Program-made: the position numbers and the translations under genes
NCBI GenBank assembly: GCA_902802045.1
Contig: CADCKQ010000007.1
Coordinates: forward strand, 1 to 64,000
Length of the DNA: 64,000 nt
Direction of reading: 5' to 3'
Origin: Oscillospiraceae bacterium
GTDB lineage: Bacteria > Bacillota > Clostridia > Oscillospirales > Oscillospiraceae
Notes under the pieces: generated by a model
Told to the model about the DNA's origin: nothing
What the model saw: only the letters and a program-made list of their open reading frames with translations
Database searches by the model: none
Part shown: positions 17,200 to 27,064 of the stretch, one piece after another
Position numbering within the stretch: position 1 is the first letter of the stretch
How the letters are laid out: each line of letters begins with the position of its first letter

Positions 17200-18444
17200 A
17201 TGAACAGCAGGAAATTCAGAAAAATACTCTGTATTATTCTGGCAGCTCTTATGCTCATATCGCTTCTGGCGATGGTGATCCCTGTACGGGCTTACGCCGT
17301 CTCCCAGGCGGATATTGACGCGGTAAAGGCAGAGAAGGAAGCGCTGACAGCCCAGAAGAAGACATTTCAGGCCAAGATCGATGAGCTCGAGGCTCAGCAG
17401 GCCGATGTTCTGGAGCAGAAAAAGGCTTTGGACGAGAGAAATCAGATCACTCTCGAGCAGATCGAGCTGAACAAGCAGGAAGTCGCGCTCTATAACCAGA
17501 TGATAGAGGAAAAGAAGAAAGATGTCGAGGCGGCCAAAGCCATAGAGGACGAGCAGCTTGAGCGATTGAGGGCCAGAGTCCGGACTATGGAGGAAAACGG
17601 CAACTACGACTATCTCGCGATCATACTGCAGTGCAGCTCTTTTGAAGAGCTTCTGACAGCTATCGACGATATTGGCGAGATAATGGAAAGCGACAAGCGC
17701 CTTGAGGATGCCTATATCCAGGCAAGGGAAAACCATGAGGCTATCCAGGCGGAGTATGAGGCATACAAGGCTGAGCTCGAGGCCAAGATAGCAGTACTGG
17801 AAGTAGAACAGAGACAGCTGGAAGCGGAGATCGAAGAGGCCAGGGCCCTGATAACCAAGCTCGAGGAAGATATAGAGAACACCAGAGAGCAGTATGAGGC
17901 TATCCTCGCGCAGGAGCAGGCAAAGGCGAACGAACTATCGAATCTCGCGGCCCAGCTTGCTGCGGAGGAAGAGGCGGCCAGACAGGCGGCCCAAAACCAG
18001 GGTGAGGCATATAACGCCACGGTCGGCACAGGGCAGTGGTATTGGCCGATCAATTCGACTCTTATAACGTCCCGGTACGGGAGCCGCATGCATCCGATAC
18101 TCGGATACGAGCGCTTCCACGCGGGAGTCGATATAAACGCGAATTCGGGAGCTCCCATATACGCGGCCGATGACGGAACCGTCGCCAGAGCCACATTTGA
18201 CAACTCCTACGGCAATTATGTCATGATAACACACGGTAACGGCTACACTACGGTATATGCTCACTGTTCCGGATTGGCAGTATCCGCGGGTCAGACGGTA
18301 TCGCGCGGCCAGGTCATAGGATATGCCGGTGAAACAGGGCTTGCCTCAGGTGTTCATCTTCATTTCGAGGTCAGGTACAACGGCTCGACGATGGATCCGA
18401 TCTCTCTGTATCCGGGAGTTGCCCTTAGCTACTATAACTGTTAG
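17200..18444 (+). CDS. PcsB/EnvC-like murein hydrolase with coiled coil and M23 peptidase domain
   Basis: 414 residues. The ATG lies 3 bases after ftsX. Signal peptide (ILAALMLISLLAMVIPVRAYA), then a long coiled coil rich in Glu/Lys/Gln (about 35-265), then an M23 LytM domain with RFHAGVDINANSGAPIYA and GVHLHFEVRYNG carrying the zinc ligands, so it looks catalytically competent. Family members are held inactive by the coiled coil and released by FtsEX, then cut peptidoglycan cross-links to split daughter cells. Gene order ftsE-ftsX-hydrolase is classic and makes this partner assignment strong. Confidence 0.93.
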   Translation: MNSRKFRKILCIILAALMLISLLAMVIPVRAYAVSQADIDAVKAEKEALTAQKKTFQAKIDELEAQQADVLEQKKALDERNQITLEQIELNKQEVALYNQMIEEKKKDVEAAKAIEDEQLERLRARVRTMEENGNYDYLAIILQCSSFEELLTAIDDIGEIMESDKRLEDAYIQARENHEAIQAEYEAYKAELEAKIAVLEVEQRQLEAEIEEARALITKLEEDIENTREQYEAILAQEQAKANELSNLAAQLAAEEEAARQAAQNQGEAYNATVGTGQWYWPINSTLITSRYGSRMHPILGYERFHAGVDINANSGAPIYAADDGTVARATFDNSYGNYVMITHGNGYTTVYAHCSGLAVSAGQTVSRGQVIGYAGETGLASGVHLHFEVRYNGSTMDPISLYPGVALSYYNC

Positions 18445-18464
18445 AACAATTCAGCAGATCGGGG

Positions 18465-19667
18465 TTGATATTTATTTTTAGAAAGCTTTCTTACGAGCTA
18501 GGCCGGGCTTTCGGCAGTTTTTTCAATATCAAAGTCAGTCTCAAGTATCTTCTGATACTTGTTCTGGTATTTGCGGTAGCAGCAGCAGCCGTGTCTTCGG
18601 CTGTTATAATACGCGATATAGGCGGGACGAAGAACTATTCTGATGCCAAACAGTATATCGAGATCAGAGACATTGTTGCAGACAACTATATTGATGAAGT
18701 GGATGAAGAAGAACTTTTGGGATACGCCGCTTCTGCGATAATAAACGGTCTCGGCGACAAGTGGAGTTATTATATGTCAGAGGATGAGTATAACAACTTC
18801 CTTCTCTCGTCGTCCAATGAATACGCGTCGCTGGGAATGCAGATAATGCAGACTAAAAACGGCGAGTTTCAGGTTACAGGAGTCAATTCCGGTTCGGCTG
18901 CAGCTTTGGGAGGCCTTTCAGCCGGCAGTATAATCGACGGAGTGGACGGGCAGAGAGTAAAAAACATGTCTCTTGATGAGGTCAGGACTCTCATCAGATC
19001 CAAGATGAATACGGTCTTCACGCTGAACCTCAAAGACGGTACAGATGTAGAGGTAGACTGTAAGGCTCTCTATATAAGTCCGGTCACATATGAGATCGCA
19101 AAGACCGGAGCGGGATATGTCAAGATATCTTCATTCGAAGCAGGCGGGGGATCTGATGCAGTCACCGCTATCGAAGATCTTGTTAACCAGGGGATAAAAG
19201 AACTCTGTATCGATGTCAGGGATAACCCCGGAGGGCTCATGAATGAGCTTGAAACCATTCTGGATTATCTGCTCCCATCCGGAGATCTTTTTGTGAGTGT
19301 AGACAAATACGGTAAGGAAGAGATAGTAAAATCCGACAACTTGAGCATCAGTATGAAGATGACTGTTCTCACAAATGCCAATACATTCGGTGCTGCTGAA
19401 CTGTTTGCGGCAGCTCTGCAGGAGTATAACTGGGCGGATGTTGTCGGTGAAGCTACGACGGGCAATACCCGTCAGCAGGAGACCATACAGCTGGAGGACG
19501 GGAGTGCTGTCAGGCTCTCGACACACAAATATCTGACTCCGTTGAGAGTGGATCTCTCGAGTTCCGGCGGAGTCATACCGGATCAGGTCGTTTATCAGAC
19601 AAGCGACCCCGCGCTGGCGGATGATCAGCTCGATGCGGCTTTGAAGTCCATGAGCTATGGTGCATAA
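18465..19667 (+). CDS. S41/CtpA-like protein lacking the catalytic Ser-Lys dyad (pseudoprotease)
   Basis: About 400 residues. The start is uncertain: TTG at 18465 sits directly after GGGG, with no ATG before residue 100. N-terminal membrane helix (YLLILVLVFAVAAAAVSSAV), then a CtpA N-domain, a PDZ domain (ASLGMQIMQTKNGEFQVTGV, GSIIDGVDGQ) and an S41 fold (LCIDVRDNPGGLMNELETIL). In active enzymes the serine sits in an SASE box and the lysine 25 residues later; here the box reads FGAAEL with Gly309 and, 25 residues on, GEATTGNTRQ with Asn334. Both changes are visible in the codons (GGT and AAT). Last gene of the ftsEX block; probably a scaffold or regulator of the hydrolase, by inference. Confidence 0.85.
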   Translation: MIFIFRKLSYELGRAFGSFFNIKVSLKYLLILVLVFAVAAAAVSSAVIIRDIGGTKNYSDAKQYIEIRDIVADNYIDEVDEEELLGYAASAIINGLGDKWSYYMSEDEYNNFLLSSSNEYASLGMQIMQTKNGEFQVTGVNSGSAAALGGLSAGSIIDGVDGQRVKNMSLDEVRTLIRSKMNTVFTLNLKDGTDVEVDCKALYISPVTYEIAKTGAGYVKISSFEAGGGSDAVTAIEDLVNQGIKELCIDVRDNPGGLMNELETILDYLLPSGDLFVSVDKYGKEEIVKSDNLSISMKMTVLTNANTFGAAELFAAALQEYNWADVVGEATTGNTRQQETIQLEDGSAVRLSTHKYLTPLRVDLSSSGGVIPDQVVYQTSDPALADDQLDAALKSMSYGA

Positions 19668-19703
19668 ACCGTAAATACAAGAATGCAATAAAGGAGAAAA
19701 GAC

Positions 19704-20189
19704 ATGGAGAATCCCGAGAGATACAGAATGAGCAAAGAAAGGCTCGAAACTTTAAAGGAAGAACTCAACTATCTTGAGACCGTCAGAGCAAAGGAAGTCG
19801 CTGACCAGATCGCTGAAGCCAGAAGCTTCGGAGATCTCTCCGAAAACAGCGAATATGATGAGGCAAAAAATGAGCAGGCAAAGGTCTATGCCAGGATAGC
19901 TGAAGTCAAAGATCTTATCGAGAATGCCGAAATCATAGAAGCAAATGAAGACAACCTTCCCAAAGATGCTGTTACGCTCGGAAGCATGGTGAAAGTCGTG
20001 GATCTGGAAGCTGAAGAAGAGCTGGAATTTGAGATCGTCGGCTCCCAGGAGGCAAACCCTGCAGAAGGCCGCATAAGTGATGACTCCCTTCTCGGAGCAG
20101 GCATGAAAGGTCATAAAGCCGGAGAGATCATAGTTATTGACGCTCCCGCCGGAAAACTTAAATTTGAAATAAAATCAGTTCGCAATTAA
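19704..20189 (+). CDS. greA: Transcription elongation factor GreA
   Basis: 161 residues, the family length. ATG with AAAGGAGAAAAG upstream. The N-terminal coiled coil carries EARSFGDLSENSEYDEAK, the acidic tip that reaches into the RNA polymerase channel, and the C-terminal domain has GRISDDSLLGAGMKGHKAGE. It rescues backtracked polymerase by stimulating transcript cleavage. Only 15 bases separate it from lysS, a pairing common in Firmicutes. Confidence 0.96.
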   Translation: MENPERYRMSKERLETLKEELNYLETVRAKEVADQIAEARSFGDLSENSEYDEAKNEQAKVYARIAEVKDLIENAEIIEANEDNLPKDAVTLGSMVKVVDLEAEEELEFEIVGSQEANPAEGRISDDSLLGAGMKGHKAGEIIVIDAPAGKLKFEIKSVRN

Positions 20190-20204
20190 TCACCCGGAGG
20201 GAAT

Positions 20205-22133
20205 ATGGCAGAGATGAAGATTAGCGAGGACCAGGAGCTTTCCGAGATCCTCAAGATCAGAAGAGAAAAACTTAAGGCGCTTCAGGAAGCCGGGATGGAT
20301 CCTTTTGTGCAGACCCGCTTTGACAGAACTGCCCTTTCGCAGCAGATAAAGGATAACTATGACAGCTGCGAGGGCAAGCAGGTCGCAATTGCAGGCCGAA
20401 TGATGGTAAAGCGGCTTATGGGCAAAGCTTCCTTTTGTAAGATATCGGACAGGGAAGGCCTTATTCAGTGCTATGTTGCCCGTGACTCTCTCGGAGAAGA
20501 TGCATATGCAGGCTTTAAAAAGCTGGATATTGGCGATATAGTCGGAATAACAGGGTATGTATTTAAAACACAGACAGGAGAAATAACTGTCCATGCAGAG
20601 AAGATCACCCTTTTGTCGAAATCATTAAAGCCGCTTCCGGAAAAATTCCATGGTCTGACAGATACAGACGCGAGATACCGCCAGCGTTATCTCGATCTCA
20701 TTGTTAATCCTGAGGTTCGCGATACTTTTATAAAAAGGTCAAAGATAATAAGCGAGATCAGGAGATTCCTCGATGATAAGGGCTTTATGGAAGTCGAGAC
20801 TCCGATGCTCGTATCGAATGCCGGAGGAGCCGCTGCAAGACCCTTTGAGACCCATTACAATTCCCTTGATATGGATGTCAAGCTTCGTATTTCTCTGGAG
20901 CTTTATCTCAAGCGTCTTATTGTGGGCGGTCTTGAAAAAGTATATGAGATAGGGAGAGTATTTCGGAACGAGGGACTCGATACACGGCACAATCCGGAAT
21001 TTACCCTTATGGAGCTGTACCAGGCATATACCGACTACCACGGGATGATGGATCTTACAGAGGAAATGTTCCGCCATCTTGCAGCGACGGTTTGCGGCAG
21101 CACAACAATAGTTTACCAGGGGACAGAACTGGATCTCGGAAAGCCGTTTGAGCGTCTTACAATGAACGACGCTATCAAAAAATTCTCAGGCGTCGATTTT
21201 GAGGAGATCCAGACCATTGAACAGGCGAGATCGCTTGCCAAAGAGCATAATATTGCTTTTGAAGAGCGTCATAAGCGCGGAGATATTATGAATCTCTTCT
21301 TTGAGACATATTGCGAAGAAAAGCTTATTCAACCGGTTTTCATAATGGATCATCCGATAGAGATAAGCCCCCTGACAAAAAAGAAGCCCGGAGATCCATC
21401 AAAGGTAGAGCGATTTGAACTCTTCATTTTCGGTCGTGAGATGTGCAATGCCTATTCCGAGCTCAATGATCCTATCGACCAGCGCGCACGTTTCAAGGAG
21501 CAGGATGCTTTGGCTGCTGCAGGAGATACAGAGGCCAATCATACGGACGAAGACTTTTTGACTGCTCTTGAGATCGGCATGCCTCCGACAGGAGGCATCG
21601 GCTACGGGATAGACAGACTGGTTATGCTGCTGACCGATTCCGCCGCAATAAGAGATGTACTTCTGTTCCCGACGATGAAACCTTTAGACAAGGAAAAGAC
21701 CGAAAACAAGGTTGAAGATAAGCCTGCAGAAGCTGTTCCTGTGGTCGAAGAAAAGCTAGATTTTTCAAACGTGAAGATTGAACCTCTGTTTGAAGAATAT
21801 ATCGATTTTGAGACATTCAGCAAGTCAGATTTCAGAGCGGTAAAGGTTCTTGAATGTGAAGCAGTACCTAAGTCGAAGAAGCTCTTAAAGTTCTTGTTAG
21901 ATGACGGAAGTGCCGAAAAACGTGTGATTTTAAGCGGTATTCACGAATATTACGAACCTGAAGAGCTTATCGGAAAGACCTGTATTGCAATCACAAATCT
22001 TCCTCCGAGAAAGATGATGGGTATTGATTCCTGCGGTATGTTGATTAGTGCTGTTCATCATGAAGGAGAAGAAGAAAAACTCCATCTTCTGATGGTTGAT
22101 CCGCACATCCCAGCAGGTGCAAAGCTGTATTAA
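20205..22133 (+). CDS. lysS: Lysyl-tRNA synthetase (class II) with fused C-terminal tRNA-binding domain
   Basis: 642 residues, about 140 more than a standard LysRS. Residues 1-490 are the normal enzyme: an OB-fold anticodon domain, motif 2 with [20 protein letters not shown] and motif 3 with [14 protein letters not shown]. After an acidic linker (about 490-525) comes a second OB-fold module (about 528-642) of the EMAPII/Trbp111 type: [20 protein letters not shown], then [20 protein letters not shown]. This appendix normally occurs on bacterial MetRS or PheT and raises tRNA affinity. RBS CCGGAGGG. No T-box is visible before greA-lysS. Confidence 0.93.
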   Translation: MAEMKISEDQELSEILKIRREKLKALQEAGMDPFVQTRFDRTALSQQIKDNYDSCEGKQVAIAGRMMVKRLMGKASFCKISDREGLIQCYVARDSLGEDAYAGFKKLDIGDIVGITGYVFKTQTGEITVHAEKITLLSKSLKPLPEKFHGLTDTDARYRQRYLDLIVNPEVRDTFIKRSKIISEIRRFLDDKGFMEVETPMLVSNAGGAAARPFETHYNSLDMDVKLRISLELYLKRLIVGGLEKVYEIGRVFRNEGLDTRHNPEFTLMELYQAYTDYHGMMDLTEEMFRHLAATVCGSTTIVYQGTELDLGKPFERLTMNDAIKKFSGVDFEEIQTIEQARSLAKEHNIAFEERHKRGDIMNLFFETYCEEKLIQPVFIMDHPIEISPLTKKKPGDPSKVERFELFIFGREMCNAYSELNDPIDQRARFKEQDALAAAGDTEANHTDEDFLTALEIGMPPTGGIGYGIDRLVMLLTDSAAIRDVLLFPTMKPLDKEKTENKVEDKPAEAVPVVEEKLDFSNVKIEPLFEEYIDFETFSKSDFRAVKVLECEAVPKSKKLLKFLLDDGSAEKRVILSGIHEYYEPEELIGKTCIAITNLPPRKMMGIDSCGMLISAVHHEGEEEKLHLLMVDPHIPAGAKLY

Positions 22134-22154
22134 GAATAACAAAGCTATTATGAA

Positions 22155-22201
22155 GATCCCGCAAATTTTCCTGTCTGAGCTATGGAAATTTGCGGGGTTT
22201 C
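22155..22201 (+). terminator. Terminator after lysS
   Basis: CCCGCAAATTTTCC pairs with GGAAATTTGCGGG around a loop of about 10 bases, followed by TTT. Stem is strong, U tract short. Confidence 0.6.
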
Positions 22202-22260
22202 GTGATATCATAAATCGGTTTATGTCTTATAAACCAATTTATAAGAGGGAAAAGGTGTTT

Positions 22261-24885
22261 ATGGAAGTAAGAGAAAACCTCATTGAGCTTTGCAAAAAGA
22301 TCAATGACAACCACTATGAGATCACTCCGGACTGCGCGGAGTACAAGCTTTTCGAACAGTGGATAACGGATGATCAGATAGCTGTCCTTATGGGTATCAA
22401 GGGCACGATGAAGATCAATACCGTCGGAGGCATAGCCAAACGCGCGGGAATGACAAAAGCCAGAGCCAAAGAGCTGCTACACGAGTGCACGGATATCGGC
22501 CTGCTTGTCCAGGCGATCATACCCCTGGTCAATATGGAACTCTATCTGATTCCTCTTTATACTCCGGGAATCTACGAGTTTATGATGCTCAACGAAAAGT
22601 TCCTGAAAGTACATCCCGAGGTCGCGGAGTCTTTCTACGGGCATGCATCCAAGAGCCAGGAGCATCACGCGATGAATACTCCCATGGGTGCCGGCGTAAT
22701 GAGAGTAATACCGGTGGAAAGCGCCATACCCGCTGAAGCCAAGCAGATAGACAATGAAAAGTGCAGTTATTATATCGAGAAGAACAAGGGTCATCTCTGC
22801 ATATCCCCCTGCCAGTGCAGGAGAGTGCGCAAAATGATGGGCGAGGGCGCCGGAGACCTGGACGAGGACCGCTGCCTGTTCATGGGTCATGTTGCCGATA
22901 TGTTCATACGCCAGGGCAGAGGCAGAGCTGTTTCTGTTGAAGAAGCCAAAGAGATCATAAAACATACCGATGAGATCGGCTGCGTCCATCAGATAACGAC
23001 ATTGGAAGGCGGCAACACTTTCGCGATATGCAACTGCCAGCCCCAGAGCTGTCTGGCACTCGGAGTTGCACAGTATTACAATACTCCCGCATGGTCACAG
23101 AGCAACTATGTTGCGGAAATAGACCCTGAGAAGTGCGTCGCCTGCGGCGAATGCACACCTACATGCGCCAACAATGCCATACTCATGGGTGAGAAGATCT
23201 GTCAGAAGAAGCCTTTTGAGTTCAAAAACGCGGATCTTCCGGACGATCTTGAGTGGGGAGAAGACAGATGGGCAGGAGAGGCCTTCAGAGGCGCGAGAAA
23301 CTACACTGAAGAGTGCGGGACATCTCCGTGCAAAGCTGCCTGCCCCGCGAACATCTCCGTACAGGGCTATATCAAGCTCGCGGCCCAGGGCAGATATCTG
23401 GATGCTCTTGAGCTCATAAAGAAGAACAACCCTCTGCCTGCAGTCTGCGGAAGGATATGCAACAGAAGATGTGAGGACGAGTGCTCCAGAGGGAACATAG
23501 ACAGAGCGGTCGCAATCGACGAGATCAAAAAGTTTATAGCGGACCGTGAGATAGAAGAGAAGAACAGATTCGTTCCCAAAGCGCTGTTCAATTACCATGA
23601 CAAAAAGATCGCCGTCATCGGTGCCGGCCCTGCAGGTCTTTCATGTGCTTATTATCTTGCCGGTACATGGAATTATGATGTAACGGTATTCGATAAGAAC
23701 CCGGCCCCTGGCGGAATGCTTCGCTATGGCATCCCCTCCTTCAGACTTGATAGAGAGGTTCTTGACGCAGAGATAGAAGTGCTCAAAACTCTTGGCGTAA
23801 AGTTTGAATGCGGTGTTGAGGTCGGAAAAGACGTCACGCTCGCGGATCTCAGAGCAAAAGGCTTCAAGGCCTTCTATCTCGGGATCGGCGCCCAGAAGGC
23901 ATCTTCACTCGGAATACCGGGCGAAAATCTCGAAGGAGTTCTTGGAGGGATCGAATTCCTCAGAAAAGTCAACGCGGGTGAAAAGATAGAGCTCGGCGCA
24001 AAGACCGTAGTTGTCGGAGGCGGCAATGTTGCTATGGATGTCGCCAGAGCCGCTGCCCGTCTCGGTACCGAGGTCACAATCGTGTACCGCAGAAAAGAAA
24101 GCGATATGAAGGCCGATAAGGATGAAGTCGCCGAAGCGAAAGAAGAGGGAATCAGGTTCCTCTTCGAGCACAAGCCCGTCGAAGTAAAGGGTGAGAACGG
24201 AAAAGTCAAAGCCTTTGTATGTGATGCGGGCGAGGTCGAATGCAATTCCATTATAGCTGCCATAGGCCAGAAGATAGACTGGGGCACGCTTGATACCGGA
24301 GATATGGAGAAGGGTGAGAAAGGCAATGCCTTGGCTGACAGTCTCACCTATCAGACTGCACAGAAGGATATCTTTGTTGGCGGCGATGTATATACCGGAC
24401 CGAAGTTCGCGATTGACGCGATTGCTGCCGGCAAAGAAGGAGCCGAGTCCATCCACAGATTCGTCCAGGAAGGGCAGAGACTCGATTTGTGGAGAGTGAC
24501 GAGCCCCATCAAGGCTATCGACAAGGACAACGTCGATTTCGATAAGGTCAAAGAAAGCTATGACGATACTCCGCGCCAGGTGCCCGGAAAGAGGATCAAG
24601 GCAATAGACTTTACCGATGACAGACTTACCTTTACAGAGGATCAGCTCAAAGCTGAGACGGCAAGATGCCTGGGCTGCGGAGCCAGCAGAGTCGACCCGA
24701 ACAAGTGCCTGGGTTGCGGAGTCTGCACGACAAGGTGCAAATTTGATGCCATCCACCTTACCAAGCGTACTAACGTGGAGAGCATCCCGTACGTTGATCG
24801 CGCGGAAGTGGTCCCCAAATTCATAGCCGAGAGGCAGCAGAAGATAGCAATCAGAAAGATGCGTGACGAAGCTGCAAAGCAGTAA
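22261..24885 (+). CDS. Large Fe-S/FAD/NAD(P) oxidoreductase related to glutamate synthase small subunit
   Basis: About 874 residues from the ATG at 22261 (RBS AAAAGGTG); an earlier ATG at 22222 lacks a ribosome site. Order: an N-terminal helical domain (about 1-110), a Cys-rich region with ISPCQCRRVRKMMG, a ferredoxin-like cluster site CVACGECTPTCANNAI at about 282-297, then a GltD module: Cys-rich CGTSPCKAACPANI with ICNRRCEDEC, an FAD site (IAVIGAGPAGLSCAYYL) and a NAD(P) site (TVVVGGGNVAMDVARAAARLG). A second ferredoxin motif (CLGCGVCTTRCKFDAIH) closes the protein. It would pass electrons between NAD(P)H, flavin and Fe-S clusters; its partner is unknown, and there is no gltA large subunit nearby. 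Confidence 0.85.
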   Translation: MEVRENLIELCKKINDNHYEITPDCAEYKLFEQWITDDQIAVLMGIKGTMKINTVGGIAKRAGMTKARAKELLHECTDIGLLVQAIIPLVNMELYLIPLYTPGIYEFMMLNEKFLKVHPEVAESFYGHASKSQEHHAMNTPMGAGVMRVIPVESAIPAEAKQIDNEKCSYYIEKNKGHLCISPCQCRRVRKMMGEGAGDLDEDRCLFMGHVADMFIRQGRGRAVSVEEAKEIIKHTDEIGCVHQITTLEGGNTFAICNCQPQSCLALGVAQYYNTPAWSQSNYVAEIDPEKCVACGECTPTCANNAILMGEKICQKKPFEFKNADLPDDLEWGEDRWAGEAFRGARNYTEECGTSPCKAACPANISVQGYIKLAAQGRYLDALELIKKNNPLPAVCGRICNRRCEDECSRGNIDRAVAIDEIKKFIADREIEEKNRFVPKALFNYHDKKIAVIGAGPAGLSCAYYLAGTWNYDVTVFDKNPAPGGMLRYGIPSFRLDREVLDAEIEVLKTLGVKFECGVEVGKDVTLADLRAKGFKAFYLGIGAQKASSLGIPGENLEGVLGGIEFLRKVNAGEKIELGAKTVVVGGGNVAMDVARAAARLGTEVTIVYRRKESDMKADKDEVAEAKEEGIRFLFEHKPVEVKGENGKVKAFVCDAGEVECNSIIAAIGQKIDWGTLDTGDMEKGEKGNALADSLTYQTAQKDIFVGGDVYTGPKFAIDAIAAGKEGAESIHRFVQEGQRLDLWRVTSPIKAIDKDNVDFDKVKESYDDTPRQVPGKRIKAIDFTDDRLTFTEDQLKAETARCLGCGASRVDPNKCLGCGVCTTRCKFDAIHLTKRTNVESIPYVDRAEVVPKFIAERQQKIAIRKMRDEAAKQ

Positions 24886-24920
24886 GCGGGTAAATATATC
24901 CTAAGGAGATTATCTGAAAA

Positions 24921-25664
24921 ATGAAACTTGTACTTTTAAGACACGGTGAGAGCGAATGGAACAAGCTCAATCTTTTCACAGGCTGGACCGATGTTGATCT
25001 GAGTGATAAAGGTCGCGAGGAGGCAAAGCAGGCCGGTGTTCTTTTGAAAGAAGCAGGCTATGATTTCGATGTCTGCTACACTTCTTACCTCAAGAGAGCC
25101 ATCCATACTCTCAATATAGCACTTGACGAGATGGATAGAGCATGGCTGCCAGTTATCAAAAGCTGGAAGCTTAACGAGCGTCACTACGGAGCACTTCAGG
25201 GCTTCAATAAAGCAGAGACTGCATTAAAATACGGAGAAGACCAGGTCAAACTCTGGCGCAGATCCTTTGCCGTAAAGCCGCCCGCGCTTGATCCTGACGA
25301 CGAACGCGCAGCTGCAAAACAGCCCTGCTATCGTGATGTGGACCCCTCTGTTCTGCCCGCGTGTGAGAGCCTCGAGACAACTATAGAGAGAGTTGTCCCG
25401 TATTATGAAGAAGTAATTAAAAAAGATATGGCAGCCGGCAAGAGAGTCATTATCGCTGCCCACGGCAACTCTCTGAGAGCACTGGTAAAGTACTTTGACA
25501 ACATTTCAGACGATGATATTATCGGAGTCAATATTCCGACAGGAGTTCCTCTTGTCTACGAGTTTGATGAAAACTTCAATGTAACAGGGCACTACTATCT
25601 CGGAAACCAGGATGAGATCAATGCAAAAATGCAGGCAGTTGCCAATCAGGGAAAGAAGAAATAA
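24921..25664 (+). CDS. gpmA: 2,3-bisphosphoglycerate-dependent phosphoglycerate mutase
   Basis: 247 residues, the family length. ATG behind AAGGAGA. The N-terminus [20 protein letters not shown] carries the phosphohistidine (RHGE); [15 protein letters not shown] and [17 protein letters not shown] give the second active-site His. It interconverts 3- and 2-phosphoglycerate in glycolysis. Gap of about 35 bases from the oxidoreductase, with a terminator after it. Confidence 0.96.
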   Translation: MKLVLLRHGESEWNKLNLFTGWTDVDLSDKGREEAKQAGVLLKEAGYDFDVCYTSYLKRAIHTLNIALDEMDRAWLPVIKSWKLNERHYGALQGFNKAETALKYGEDQVKLWRRSFAVKPPALDPDDERAAAKQPCYRDVDPSVLPACESLETTIERVVPYYEEVIKKDMAAGKRVIIAAHGNSLRALVKYFDNISDDDIIGVNIPTGVPLVYEFDENFNVTGHYYLGNQDEINAKMQAVANQGKKK

Positions 25665-25678
25665 AGAAATAATCGCCC

Positions 25679-25718
25679 GATAATAATTCTGCATTTATAT
25701 GCAGAATTTTTATTATCG
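25679..25718. terminator. Bidirectional terminator after gpmA
   Basis: CGATAATA plus ATTCTGCAT pairs with ATGCAGAAT and TATTATCG around TTAT, with a TTTTT run in the descending arm. Confidence 0.7.
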
Positions 25719-25729
25719 CTGAAAATCAT

Positions 25730-27064
25730 ATGCAGAAAAACACTAAAGCACCAAAAGAACAAAGGATCCTTCCGCGACTCGGCCAAAGGATCGTAAAAAC
25801 ATCGCTGTCGGTTTTTATATGCCTCATAATATATTATCTGATGGGACTCACAGGGGCGGATATGCCCTCAGAGGCTGCCCTGACTGCTATAATCTGTATG
25901 CAGCCGTTTGTGAGCGATACAGAGCAGTATGCACTGAACAGAGTAATAGGAACGCTGATAGGAGCTGTATGGGGACTCTTGTTCCTTCTTATACTCGCTG
26001 ATTTTCCTGCGCTCAGCAGATTCATGCCTGTCGTATATGCACTGATGTGTGTAGGGGTCACACTCAGTCTGTATACCTCAGTGGCAGTACGTATGCCGGA
26101 TACTTCGGGACTTGCGGCTATTGTTTTCGTTTGCGTCGTTATCGCATATCCTGACATAGATGAGCCTTTGCTGCAGGCTCTTCGCAGACTTGAGGGTATT
26201 GCTGTCGGAACATTCAGCGCGATACTTGTGAATGTTGTGCGTCTGCCGAGAAAAAAACATCCGGAAAGAGTTATATTTGTAAGAGCAAAGGATCTTGTCC
26301 CCGACAGATTTGCAAGAATATCTCCGGCAGTGCTTTTCAAGCTGAACAATTTCTACAAAGACGGGGCTAAGATATGCCTTATAACCGAGCATGCTCCGGC
26401 ATTTTTCAGTATACAGATGAATGACGCTATGCTGAAGATCCCTATGATAGTGATGGATGGGGCAGCTGTATATGACCTTTCGAAAAACTCTTATCTGAAA
26501 TTTGAGCCGATTCCTGCAGAAGCCTCTAAAGCCCTTAAGAAAAAACTCGACGAACTGTCGCTCAGCGAATTTATTTACACTATCCACAAGGACAGAACCT
26601 GTATTTTTCATCGCGGTGAGCTGAGAGCTCCGGAAAAGCTGGTTTATGAGCGTATGCGCTCATCCCCTTACCGTTCATATCTGGAAGGAGAACTCTACGA
26701 GCCGGAAGAGATAGTCTATTTCAAGATAAATGCAGTGGATGAGGAGATGAAGAGAATTGCTTTTCAACTCAAGGATTTCATCCCCGAATACGGTCTGAGA
26801 TCCGTAATCAGACCTCAGATGCAGATGAGCGGAGTGAGCGGGCTCTATATTTACTCGGAAAAAGCAACAGTCGAATCTGCTGCCGACTTTCTGATGGATT
26901 ATCTCGGCACGGAAGAAACCGGACTCGAGAAGGTGGAGATCCTCCCGGATAGAGCGTATGAAAGCGAGCATGACGCTCTGGTGCTCATGAATCGTATCGG
27001 AAACGTCTACGAACCGGTGAAATTCTTCGGAAGAAGAAATTCGAAGAAAAAAGAAAGAAAATGA
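25730..27064 (+). CDS. FUSC/aromatic-acid-exporter-like membrane domain fused to a degenerate HAD-like domain
   Basis: 444 residues. ATG at 25730 with no obvious Shine-Dalgarno, so the start is less sure than most. Residues about 20-165 form a helical bundle typical of the FUSC/ArAE exporter family (TSLSVFICLIIYYLMG, ALNRVIGTLIGAVWGLLFLL). Residues about 180-430 resemble Cof-type HAD phosphatases: SPAVLFKLNNFYKDGAKICL then IVMDGAAVYDL. The usual DxDGT nucleophile strand is replaced by FVRAKDLVPDRF, so hydrolase chemistry is unlikely. Overlaps polA by 4 bases. Confidence 0.7.
   Translation: MQKNTKAPKEQRILPRLGQRIVKTSLSVFICLIIYYLMGLTGADMPSEAALTAIICMQPFVSDTEQYALNRVIGTLIGAVWGLLFLLILADFPALSRFMPVVYALMCVGVTLSLYTSVAVRMPDTSGLAAIVFVCVVIAYPDIDEPLLQALRRLEGIAVGTFSAILVNVVRLPRKKHPERVIFVRAKDLVPDRFARISPAVLFKLNNFYKDGAKICLITEHAPAFFSIQMNDAMLKIPMIVMDGAAVYDLSKNSYLKFEPIPAEASKALKKKLDELSLSEFIYTIHKDRTCIFHRGELRAPEKLVYERMRSSPYRSYLEGELYEPEEIVYFKINAVDEEMKRIAFQLKDFIPEYGLRSVIRPQMQMSGVSGLYIYSEKATVESAADFLMDYLGTEETGLEKVEILPDRAYESEHDALVLMNRIGNVYEPVKFFGRRNSKKKERK

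Noticed and set aside
16573..17736. 387-codon reverse frame across ftsX and the M23 gene
   Set aside because: It overlaps two well-supported genes and has no recognisable domain.
20190..20204. T-box riboswitch for lysS
   Set aside because: lysS follows greA by 15 bases and no tRNA-binding leader is visible before greA.
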